Below are positions 15,679 to 23,069 of a stretch of DNA of 30,271 nucleotides, in pieces. The notes beneath the pieces were generated by a model that searched no databases, was not told the origin of the DNA, and worked only from the letters and a program-made list of their open reading frames with translations. The position numbers and the translations under genes are program-made. Position 1 is the first letter of the stretch. Every line of letters starts with the position of its first letter. Origin of the DNA: JAHBXC01 sp964350875 (GTDB lineage: Bacteria > Planctomycetota > Phycisphaerae > Phycisphaerales > UBA1924); assembly GCA_964350875.1 (NCBI GenBank), contig CAYGLT010000027.1, positions 1 to 30,271 of the forward strand, read 5' to 3'.

Positions 15679-16695
15679 TCAGCGCTGGCTGTATTGCCGG
15701 TCGTAGTACTCGGTGTACGCGCCGCTCTTCACGCGCTCCCACCACGCGCGGTTGTCGCGGTACCAGGCGACGGTCTCCTCGAGCGCACCGGGCCACGCGC
15801 TGCGCGAGGGCGTCCACCCCAGTTCGCGCTCGATCTTGCTCGCGTCGATCGCGTAACGCCGGTCGTGCCCGAGCCGGTCCTTGACGCGCTCGATCATCGA
15901 TTCGTCCTTGCCCATCGCGCGCAGGATCGAGTGAGTCAGATCGATGTTCGCGCGCTCGTTGTTCCCGCCGATGTTGTACGCCTCACCGGCGCGGCCGCGC
16001 TCGAGCACGGCGAGCACCGCCTCGCAATGGTCCACGACATGCAGCCAGTCGCGGACATTCAGCCCGTCGCCGTAGAGCGGCACCTTCTTGCCCTCGAGCA
16101 GGTTGGTCACAAAGAGGGGGATCACCTTCTCGGGGAACTGATACGGCCCGAAGTTGTTCGAGCATCGCGTGAGCACAACATCGTCATGGAAGGTGTGGAA
16201 CGCGGCGCGCACGAGCAGATCGCTCGCGGCCTTGCTCGCCGCGTACGGGCTGTTCGCCGCGATGGGCGTCTCTTCGGTGAACTTCAGTTCGGGCCGATCG
16301 AGCGGGAGCGAGCCGTACACCTCGTCCGTGCTGACATGCGCGAAGCGCCGGCCGCCCGCCGCGCGGGCCGCGTCGAGCAGCGTCTGTGTGCCCAGAACAT
16401 TCGAGCGGAGGAAGGGCTGGCTGTCGATGATCGAGCGGTCGACATGGCTCTCGGCGGCGAAGTGCGCGACCGCGTCCACTTCCTGCATCAGCGAACGCAT
16501 CAGGTCGCCGTCGCAGATGTCGCCCTTGACGAAGCGGTAGCGTTCATCGCTCTCGATATCGCTGAGATTCTCGAGGTTCCCCGAATAGGTCAGCGCGTCG
16601 AGGTTGGTGATGCGCCAATCGGGGCGTGCGCCGAGCACGAACCGCACGAAGTTCGATCCGATGAACCCGGCGCCGCCGGTTACGAGCAGATGCAT
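15679..16695 (-). CDS. rfbB: dTDP-glucose 4,6-dehydratase
   Basis: This is a 338-residue extended short-chain dehydrogenase with the NAD-binding GGAGFIGSN at residues 7-15, an HFAAESHVDRS block, the active-site STDEVYG (near 120) and the YAASK dyad (near 155), then NNFGPYQFPEKVIP and NVRDWLHVVDH, all diagnostic of RmlB. It converts dTDP-glucose to dTDP-4-keto-6-deoxyglucose. An AGAGGA ribosome-binding site precedes the ATG on the minus strand. It lies 129 bases after rfbD on the same strand, with no evident terminator between them. It is convergent to the cargo genes and shares the terminator region at 15624-15651. Confidence 0.95.
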   Translation of the reverse strand: MHLLVTGGAGFIGSNFVRFVLGARPDWRITNLDALTYSGNLENLSDIESDERYRFVKGDICDGDLMRSLMQEVDAVAHFAAESHVDRSIIDSQPFLRSNVLGTQTLLDAARAAGGRRFAHVSTDEVYGSLPLDRPELKFTEETPIAANSPYAASKAASDLLVRAAFHTFHDDVVLTRCSNNFGPYQFPEKVIPLFVTNLLEGKKVPLYGDGLNVRDWLHVVDHCEAVLAVLERGRAGEAYNIGGNNERANIDLTHSILRAMGKDESMIERVKDRLGHDRRYAIDASKIERELGWTPSRSAWPGALEETVAWYRDNRAWWERVKSGAYTEYYDRQYSQR

Positions 16696-16824
16696 GGGGA
16701 GCGTTCCTCTCTGAAGTTCCAGGCGGGAAGCCCCGCGACGATCCGTAGTCTTTCGGCCACATCCGCGGCCCGGCTTGCAGACGATGCCCGCCGCGCTCGG
16801 GTTCGCGCCGCTCTGGGGCTCGGC

Positions 16825-17703
16825 TCAGTCCGTCTCGCGCTCCAGACGATCGAGCGCGTCGGCCAGCGGCCTCTTCCAGTTCGCTATCGGGCCGATGGCC
16901 GCCTCGGTCAGCGAGAGATCGAGCACACTGTACGACGGGCGCGGCGCAGGGCGGGGAAACTCCGCCGTCGTGCACGGATCGACCCGGCACCCGGGGTTCA
17001 CACGGGCCGCGATCTCGGTCGCGAAATCGAACCAGGTGCACTCGCCGCCGTCGCAGGCGTGGTGCATACCCCGAGCACCGCTTGTGACCATCGCTTCGGT
17101 GATCGCCGCGAGCGTGTCGCAATGCGTCGGCCTGCCGCGTTGATCGTTCACCACCTTCAGCGCGTCGCGATCTTTCGCGAGCCGCGCGATGGTCTTCAGG
17201 AAGTTCGTTCCCCACGGCGCGTACAGCCAACTCGTGCGCAGGCAGAGCCAATCGCATGCGCTCGCTTCCAGCGCCTCCTCGCCCGCGGCCTTGCTCCGCC
17301 CGTACGCGCCGAGCGGATCGCGAGGGTGATCCACCGCATACGGAAGCGAGGCGCGGCCGTCGAAGACATAGTCCGTGCTGAAGTGCACGAGCGTCGCGCC
17401 GACCTCCGCGCACCGTGCGGCGAGCACGCCGACACCCTCGCCGTTGATCCGCGTCGCCGCGGCCTCCTCGGTCTCGGCGAGATCGACATTCGTGTACGCC
17501 GCGCAGTTGATGACAAGATCCGTCTCGCGTGCGATCGCCCCGGCCACGCTCCGGGTGTCGGCGATGTCGCACCCGGCGCGGTCCAGGAATCGCGTGTCAG
17601 ACGGGAGCGATGACTCGTCTCGCTCGATCCGTTCACGGAACGAACGCGCGAGCATTCCCCCGGCTCCGACGACGACCGCATGCTGAAAGGGTGATCCCAT
17701 CAT
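16825..17703 (-). CDS. rfbD: dTDP-4-dehydrorhamnose reductase
   Basis: This is a 292-residue protein with the short RmlD layout: a nucleotide-binding VVGAGGMLARSF near residue 11, CDIAD, VINCAAYTNVDLAE, the catalytic STDYVFDG and YGRSKAAGE, RTSWLYAPWGTNF and a closing NWKRPLADALDRL. It catalyses the last step to dTDP-L-rhamnose with NAD(P)H. Two consecutive ATG codons (17703 and 17700) are possible starts. The first glycine motif reads GAGGMLA rather than the common GxxGQLG, which keeps the required glycines. It is 60 bases downstream of the secreted-protein gene at 17764-18708 and upstream of rfbB, so the three may form one operon. Confidence 0.93.
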   Translation of the reverse strand: MMGSPFQHAVVVGAGGMLARSFRERIERDESSLPSDTRFLDRAGCDIADTRSVAGAIARETDLVINCAAYTNVDLAETEEAAATRINGEGVGVLAARCAEVGATLVHFSTDYVFDGRASLPYAVDHPRDPLGAYGRSKAAGEEALEASACDWLCLRTSWLYAPWGTNFLKTIARLAKDRDALKVVNDQRGRPTHCDTLAAITEAMVTSGARGMHHACDGGECTWFDFATEIAARVNPGCRVDPCTTAEFPRPAPRPSYSVLDLSLTEAAIGPIANWKRPLADALDRLERETD

Positions 17704-17763
17704 GCACGCTATCGACGAAAGGGAACGACGCGCTGAACGCGCGGCGGGGAATCGCTGAAATGT

Positions 17764-18708
17764 TCAGGAGAGTTTGCGGCGACGCGAGCACGCGCCGATC
17801 GCGAGAAGCCCGGCCGCTCCGAGACCGACCGCCGACGGGGTCGGGATCGCGAGAGGCGCAGTCGAACCGCCCAGCGGGCCGTTGTCGAACGGGCCGTCAT
17901 CGTCGTCGTCATCGCTGTACGGCGGCGGGGGGTTCTGATTGAAGTTCGGGTTCACCCACTCGATGCCGTCAAAGTTGAACACCAGGCGGGGCGGATCGAC
18001 CGGCGTGGTCGGCGCCTCGGGCTCGGGTTCAACGGGAGCGGGCGCCGTGGGCGTGACGGGCGGAAGCACGACGGGATCCACGATCGGCTCGGGAATTGTG
18101 CTGTCGTCGGGCATCAGCGCGTTGCTGATCGCGGGCAAAGGCTGGCCACCTCCGCCGCCGCCCGAGATCGAGGCGCCCTGCGCGATGCTTATCGCGCGGG
18201 TGTAGCCCCGGCCGCCCGGACCCTCGATGCGAGCCGACGCGAGCGTGGAGCGTCGCGGGCCTTCGCTGAGCAGCGCCGACGGATCGGAGTTCAGCACGCT
18301 GAACATCGGATCGCCTTGCGCGGCCGCGCCCTGCTCCCAGTAGTTCACCATCTCACGGTCGCCGCCGTAGACAGACTCGATGATCTCGCGCCAGCGGTTT
18401 GACCAGCGCAGCGCGTCGATCGGCGACGAACTGCGAAGTTCGGGCAGGTCGAGATCGATGGTGGCAGGGGGGTACAGACCAGTGTCGTATCGGAGCAGGC
18501 CAACGCCCTCGCCGGAGGTCGGACCGTGCGTCGTGCTCATGGCGATGTCCGTGAGCATGCGCATCGAACTCTCGAACTCCGACGCGACGGGAAGGCTGAC
18601 CGAGCCTGCGCTCGCGAGCGGGCTCAGCGCGGCACACAGCGTCGTGCACGCCAAGGCGCGTCGGTCGCGGATGCGGCGACGAGTTGTCATCTCGTTCTGA
18701 TGGCCCAT
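17764..18708 (-). CDS. Secreted Pro-rich protein with acidic tract and sorting tail
   Basis: This is a 314-residue protein. The ATG at 18708 is preferred because AAGGGAG lies 6 bases upstream; an earlier in-frame ATG at 18723 would contain that site, and a later one lies at 18690. The N-terminus has Arg clusters (TTRRRIRDRR) before a short signal-like stretch ending ASAGS. The middle is non-repetitive; a Gly-rich run (SGGGGGGQ) is followed by a Pro/Glu linker of about 45 residues, then a conserved-looking FNFDGIEWVNPNFNQ and an acidic YSDDDDDDGPFDNG. The tail is IPTPSAVGLGAAGLLAIGACSRRRKLS in outline: P-x-P, helix, Cys, then Arg cluster. The function is unknown. It is a plausible fifth exosortase substrate, next to rfbD. 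Confidence 0.8.
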   Translation of the reverse strand: MGHQNEMTTRRRIRDRRALACTTLCAALSPLASAGSVSLPVASEFESSMRMLTDIAMSTTHGPTSGEGVGLLRYDTGLYPPATIDLDLPELRSSSPIDALRWSNRWREIIESVYGGDREMVNYWEQGAAAQGDPMFSVLNSDPSALLSEGPRRSTLASARIEGPGGRGYTRAISIAQGASISGGGGGGQPLPAISNALMPDDSTIPEPIVDPVVLPPVTPTAPAPVEPEPEAPTTPVDPPRLVFNFDGIEWVNPNFNQNPPPPYSDDDDDDGPFDNGPLGGSTAPLAIPTPSAVGLGAAGLLAIGACSRRRKLS

Positions 18709-18761
18709 GATCTCCCTTCGCACGCTGTGCAGCGCACGAATCCCATCACTCCTTGCCCTTC

Positions 18762-18790
18762 AATATAGCCGCAAACCGCCCTCGGCACAA
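18762..18790 (-). promoter_or_regulatory. Sigma-70-type promoter for the secreted protein (and possibly rfbD-rfbB)
   Basis: Read on the minus strand, TTGTGC (18790-18785) and TATATT (18767-18762) are separated by 17 bases. The start site would be near 18755, leaving a leader of about 47 nt. The remainder of the gap up to 19013 shows no confident promoter for the divergent ABC gene. Confidence 0.6.
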
Positions 18791-19013
18791 CCGAAACCCG
18801 GGGGGTTTCGCCATATTCACAGCACCCTCACAGCCGGGTCCAGAATGGAGAATCGTCCGATAACCGCCTCTGCCGCATGGGGTTGCTTCGGAGAGACAAG
18901 AGAGGCGGCGGAGGGGCGTCCTGCCTCACCAGACCGGTCTGGTCCGTTCGCTTCCTTGCCCAACGCGAAGATTGGGTGAAACCCACGCCGACCATCAGCC
19001 ATACGATCCCTCA

Positions 19014-21014
19014 ATGCCCTCTTCCCCACGCCGCTTCACCGCGGCGAAGCCCTCCAGCAGAGTCAGGTTCGTCGACTACCGCAAGGCCCGGAAGGCGGTC
19101 ACGCCGGGCGCGGACGGCGGCGAAGGCGCCGGGATCGACCAACTCCGCCCTCGTGAGTCCGACGAGAAACGACGGAAACGCTCCAAGCCCTTCATGGTGC
19201 TGGCCCGGGAGTTCTGGAAACTCCTCGCCGGCAACCGCCACCTGCTCTACATCTCGCTCGCCACCCTGACCGTGGCCACGGTCATCGGGCTCGCGATCCC
19301 CGCGTCCACCAAGATCGCGATCGACTACATCCTGACCGACGACCCCGGACCGGCGGGCATCCCCGCCTGGGTTCCCGTCACGCACGAGCCGATGCCCCTG
19401 CTCATCGCGCTGTGCGTGTCGCTGGTCGTCCTGACCGTCATCAGCGTCGCCGTCGGCATGACGGGCCGCTGGCAGATGACCAAACTCACGAAGCGCACGC
19501 AGGTCATCCTGCGCAGGCAGGCTTTCGACCACGCCGTGCGCCTGCCTTTGCACAAGGTCCAGCAGATCAAGTCGGGCGGAGTCGCCTCGATCCTGCGTGA
19601 AGACGCGGGCGGCGCCGCGGACCTCATCTTCTCGATGATCTACAACCCCTGGCGAGCGATCATCCAACTCGTCGGGACGCTGATCATCCTGCTCTTCGTG
19701 GATTGGACGCTCCTCGTAGGCGGCATCGTGCTCATCCCCATCATCTGGGTCACGCACCGCACATGGATCAGCACGCTGCGCCCGATCTACCGCGATGTGC
19801 GCTACGCGCGGCAGGGCATCGACGCCCGCGCCACCGAGGCGTTCGGAGGCATGCGCATCGTCCGTGGATTCGCGCGCGAACGCCGGGAGGCCGCGGACTT
19901 CGTGGGCGGCAACCACTTCATGGTCCGCCAGGAGATCCTCGCGTGGTGGTGGGCCCGGGCGATCGATGTCTCGTGGTCGCTCCTCATCCCGCTCGCGTCC
20001 GCCGGCGTGCTTCTTTACGGCGGCAAGCAGGTCCTCGACGGACAACTCACCATCGGCGATGTGATGATGTTCTCCGCCTACCTGCTCATGCTCCTCGGCC
20101 CGCTCGAAACACTGGCGTCCACCGCGACGCAGATCCAGAACAATCTCGCCGGTTTCGACCGGCTCCTCGACCTCCTCGCGGAACCCGCTGAGTTCTCCGA
20201 CGACAAGGGCACGGTCGTCGTCTCCAAGCAGACCTCGCGCGGCGAGATCGAACTGCGCGATGTCACCTTCGCGTACCCCAAGCAGGCCGACTCCGTGCTC
20301 ACCGACATCTCGCTTCAGGTGCGCGCGGGCGAGGTCATCGCACTCGTCGGCCCTTCCGGCGCGGGCAAGACGACGCTCTGCAACCTCATCGCTCGGTTCT
20401 ACGACCCGACCGAGGGAGCCATCCTTCTCGACGGCGTGGACCTGCGCGAGATCGCCGTGAACTCCTACCGCCGCCTGCTGGGCATCGTCGAGCAGGATGT
20501 CTTCCTCTTCGACGGCTCGATCGCGCAGAACATCGCCTACGCCGACCCCAACGCGACCGACGAGCAGATCATCGCCGCCGCGAAGGCCGCCAACGCCCAC
20601 GAGTTCATCGAGAAACTTGATCGCGGGTACAACTCGATGATCGGCGAGCGCGGCGTGCGGCTGTCGGGTGGGCAGAAGCAGCGCATCGCCATCGCGCGCG
20701 CCATCCTCGCCGAGCCGCGCATCCTGATCCTCGACGAGGCGACCTCGAACCTCGACACCGAGTCCGAGCGGCTCATTCAGCGCTCCCTCACGCGCCTCAT
20801 GCAGGGACGCACCTGCTTCGTGATCGCCCACCGCCTCTCGACCATCCGCCACGCCGACCGCATCGTTGTGCTCGAGGACGGCCGCATCTCCGAGATCGGC
20901 TCCCACGACGAACTCATGGCCCACGGCGGACGCTACTCCGACCTCGTGCGCATCCAACTCGAGGACGGCGACCAGCGCGAGAAACTCCGCGAGGGCGTGC
21001 TCCCTCCGAGGTGA
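19014..21014 (+). CDS. MsbA-like ABC exporter (fused membrane and ATPase domains)
   Basis: This is a 666-residue protein with the start at ATG 19014; a TTG at 18972 would add 14 residues, and neither has a clear ribosome-binding site. An unusual charged N-terminal extension of about 60 residues precedes six membrane helices. The ATPase domain has GPSGAGKTT (Walker A), LSGGQKQR (signature), ILILDEATSNLD (Walker B) and the switch His in IAHRLSTI. The half-transporter would work as a homodimer and export lipids, lipid-linked glycans or drugs; substrate cannot be read from sequence. Its position between the surface-polymer genes and the cell-wall recycling genes would fit a lipid or glycolipid flippase, but this is inference. 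Confidence 0.92.
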   Translation: MPSSPRRFTAAKPSSRVRFVDYRKARKAVTPGADGGEGAGIDQLRPRESDEKRRKRSKPFMVLAREFWKLLAGNRHLLYISLATLTVATVIGLAIPASTKIAIDYILTDDPGPAGIPAWVPVTHEPMPLLIALCVSLVVLTVISVAVGMTGRWQMTKLTKRTQVILRRQAFDHAVRLPLHKVQQIKSGGVASILREDAGGAADLIFSMIYNPWRAIIQLVGTLIILLFVDWTLLVGGIVLIPIIWVTHRTWISTLRPIYRDVRYARQGIDARATEAFGGMRIVRGFARERREAADFVGGNHFMVRQEILAWWWARAIDVSWSLLIPLASAGVLLYGGKQVLDGQLTIGDVMMFSAYLLMLLGPLETLASTATQIQNNLAGFDRLLDLLAEPAEFSDDKGTVVVSKQTSRGEIELRDVTFAYPKQADSVLTDISLQVRAGEVIALVGPSGAGKTTLCNLIARFYDPTEGAILLDGVDLREIAVNSYRRLLGIVEQDVFLFDGSIAQNIAYADPNATDEQIIAAAKAANAHEFIEKLDRGYNSMIGERGVRLSGGQKQRIAIARAILAEPRILILDEATSNLDTESERLIQRSLTRLMQGRTCFVIAHRLSTIRHADRIVVLEDGRISEIGSHDELMAHGGRYSDLVRIQLEDGDQREKLREGVLPPR

Positions 21015-21060
21015 GCCGGCCGGCGCGCACGGCGAGCCGATTCACGCGATGATGTGACGC

Positions 21061-22161
21061 ATGGCCCGCCTCGCCCTCGGATTCATGACCGGAACTTCGC
21101 TCGACGGCCTCGACGCCGCCGCCGTCCGACTCGAAGGCGAAGGCCTGGCGATCCGTCTTGTCGATATCCCCGCGACGGCGTCGCTCGAGTTCTCCCGCGA
21201 ACTCGCGTCCTCGTTGCGCTCGCTCTGCAATGGCAAACCGATGGAGGCGCACCGCATCGCGGCCACGGCGCGCGAACTCGGTGAACTGCACGCCCGCGCG
21301 GCGAGGGACCTCATCAGCGCCGCGGGCCAGCCCGACCTCGCCTGCGCCCACGGCCAGACCGTGCTCCATCGGCCGCCCGACTCGTGGCAGTTGCTCAACC
21401 CCTGGCCGCTCGCGCTCGAGGTCAGATGTCCGGTCGTCTGCGACCTGCGCGGCGCCGACCTCGCCTCCGGAGGGCAGGGCGCGCCGATCACGCCCATCGC
21501 CGACTGGGCGCTCTTCCGCGATGAGCGCGAGTCGCGCGTGATCGTCAACCTCGGCGGGTTCTGCAACATCACGCACATCCCCGCGGGCGGCGCGCCCGAG
21601 TCCGTGCGCGGCATGGATGTCTGCGCGTGCAATCACATTCTGAACGCCGCCGCCCGCATCGCGCTTGACCGGCCGTACGACGACGGCGGCGCCGCAGCGA
21701 TGCGCGGGTCACCCATTCAGTCGGTCGTCGATGCGCTCGCGCAACGGCTGGCAGGGCAGGGGGGCGATCGACGCTCCCTCGGTTCCGGCGATGAACTGCA
21801 GGACGACCTCGTCGCATTGCACGAGGGCCGCTCGCCCGAGGACTTCCTTCGTTCGGTCGTGGCGGCGGTGGCCGGCGCGATCGCGCGCGGCGTCGCGTCG
21901 TTCACGCCCCATCGCGTGCTCCTCGCGGGTGGCTCGGCGCGCAATGTGGCGTTGGTCCGCGAGATCGAGCAACGGCTCGAACCGATCCCCGTGTCGCTGA
22001 CCGATACGGCCGGCGTTCCCGCCGCGCACCGGGAGTCCGTCGAATTCGCCGTGCTCGGCGCGCTCTGCGCCGATCGTGTGGCCATCACGCTCCCCACGAT
22101 TACGGGCGGCGCGGCCACCGCGCCGATCTCTGGTTCGTGGATCAACACTCGCCCGTCATGA
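21061..22161 (+). CDS. anmK: Anhydro-N-acetylmuramic acid kinase
   Basis: This is a 366-residue sugar kinase of the AnmK family: the N-terminal phosphate loop TGTSLDG (residues 10-16), CAHGQTVLHRP, the CDLRGADLASGGQGAPITP block, NLGGFCNIT, and LLAGGSARN near the end. AnmK opens the 1,6-anhydro ring and phosphorylates it, giving MurNAc-6-phosphate from wall turnover products. The usual DTGPGN motif is replaced by D186-VCAC-N191, which keeps Asp and Asn but adds two Cys. The gene starts 46 bases after the ABC exporter and its stop overlaps the murQ start (ATGA at 22158), so it is coupled to murQ, the next enzyme in the pathway. Confidence 0.92.
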   Translation: MARLALGFMTGTSLDGLDAAAVRLEGEGLAIRLVDIPATASLEFSRELASSLRSLCNGKPMEAHRIAATARELGELHARAARDLISAAGQPDLACAHGQTVLHRPPDSWQLLNPWPLALEVRCPVVCDLRGADLASGGQGAPITPIADWALFRDERESRVIVNLGGFCNITHIPAGGAPESVRGMDVCACNHILNAAARIALDRPYDDGGAAAMRGSPIQSVVDALAQRLAGQGGDRRSLGSGDELQDDLVALHEGRSPEDFLRSVVAAVAGAIARGVASFTPHRVLLAGGSARNVALVREIEQRLEPIPVSLTDTAGVPAAHRESVEFAVLGALCADRVAITLPTITGGAATAPISGSWINTRPS

Positions 22162-23069
22162 ATCACCCGCCCGACAGATCGAGCATCGCGACGGAACGCC
22201 GCAATCCGCGAAGCGTCGGACTCGACACCAAGTCCGTCGAGGAGGTTGCGCGGCTTATCAACGCCGAGGACGCGACCGTGCCCGCCGCCGTCGAACGCGC
22301 GATGCCGCAGATCGTCGCGTTCATCGAGGACCTCGTTCCTCGTGTTCGCGCCGGGGGGCGGCTGATCTACCTTGGCGCAGGGACCTCGGGCCGTCTGGGC
22401 GTCCTCGACGCGTCCGAATGCCCGCCGACCTTCTGCGCGCCGAGCGATCTCATCATCGGGCTCATCGCCGGAGGCGACGCCGCGCTGCGCAAGTCGTCGG
22501 AGGGCATGGAGGACGATCCGCGCGGCGCCGACGACGCGCTGCGCGATCTCGAACTGTGCGAGGAAGACTCCGTGCTCGGCATCGCCGCGGGCGGCACGAC
22601 GCCGTATGTCCTGGGCGGTCTCGAGTACGCGAAGCGCCGCGGCGCGATGACCGGCTTCCTCGTGTGCACGCCCCTTTCCGATACGCCGACAGTCGATCAC
22701 CTCATCACGATCGACACCGGGCCCGAAGTCGTGACCGGATCGACGCGCATGAAGGCGGGGACAGCGACGAAACTCGCGCTCAACACGATCACCACGACGC
22801 TCTTCGTCCACCTCGGCAAGGTGCACGACAATCTGATGGTGGATGTGCGCGCAACGAACGCCAAACTGCGCGACCGCGCCGCGCGCATCGTCGCCGAACT
22901 GACCGGGTTGAATCGCGAGGAGTGCTTCGCACTGCTCGACGAGGCGGGCGGGAACGCGAAAGTCGCCGTCGTTATGCGCAGACACGGTTTCCCGCGGCAT
23001 CGCGCCGAACAATTGCTCGCGCTGCACTTCGGTTCGCTCCGTGCCGCGCTCGAATCGCCCGACGCATGA
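22158..23069 (+). CDS. murQ: N-acetylmuramic acid 6-phosphate etherase
   Basis: This is a 303-residue SIS-domain enzyme. Motifs in order are TERRNP, GAGTSGRLGVLDASECPPTF with catalytic Glu87, EGMEDD with Glu118 (the same 31-residue spacing as the two key Glu residues of E. coli MurQ), GIAAGGTTPYV, and GSTRMKAGTATKLALN. It removes D-lactate from MurNAc-6-phosphate to give GlcNAc-6-phosphate. ATG 22158 overlaps the anmK stop, and the stop overlaps the symporter ATG at 23066. The order anmK-murQ matches consecutive steps of anhydro-MurNAc recycling. Confidence 0.95.
   Translation: MNHPPDRSSIATERRNPRSVGLDTKSVEEVARLINAEDATVPAAVERAMPQIVAFIEDLVPRVRAGGRLIYLGAGTSGRLGVLDASECPPTFCAPSDLIIGLIAGGDAALRKSSEGMEDDPRGADDALRDLELCEEDSVLGIAAGGTTPYVLGGLEYAKRRGAMTGFLVCTPLSDTPTVDHLITIDTGPEVVTGSTRMKAGTATKLALNTITTTLFVHLGKVHDNLMVDVRATNAKLRDRAARIVAELTGLNREECFALLDEAGGNAKVAVVMRRHGFPRHRAEQLLALHFGSLRAALESPDA

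Noticed and set aside
16696..16824. Small gene or promoter between rfbD and rfbB
   Set aside because: No frame with a credible start and ribosome-binding site, and no spaced -35/-10 pair, was found in these 129 bases.
15694..17613. Open frame of 639 codons on the plus strand
   Set aside because: It is antisense to rfbB and rfbD, both of which have complete catalytic motifs; its composition is typical of a shadow frame.
19011..20957. Open frame of 648 codons on the minus strand
   Set aside because: It is antisense to the ABC exporter, with Asp/Arg/Val-rich low-information sequence and no recognisable domain.
22076..23065. Upstream extension of the symporter frame by 330 codons
   Set aside because: The extension is out of frame across anmK and murQ and reads as Arg-rich shadow sequence; the ATG at 23066 overlaps the murQ stop and begins a typical SSS N-terminus.
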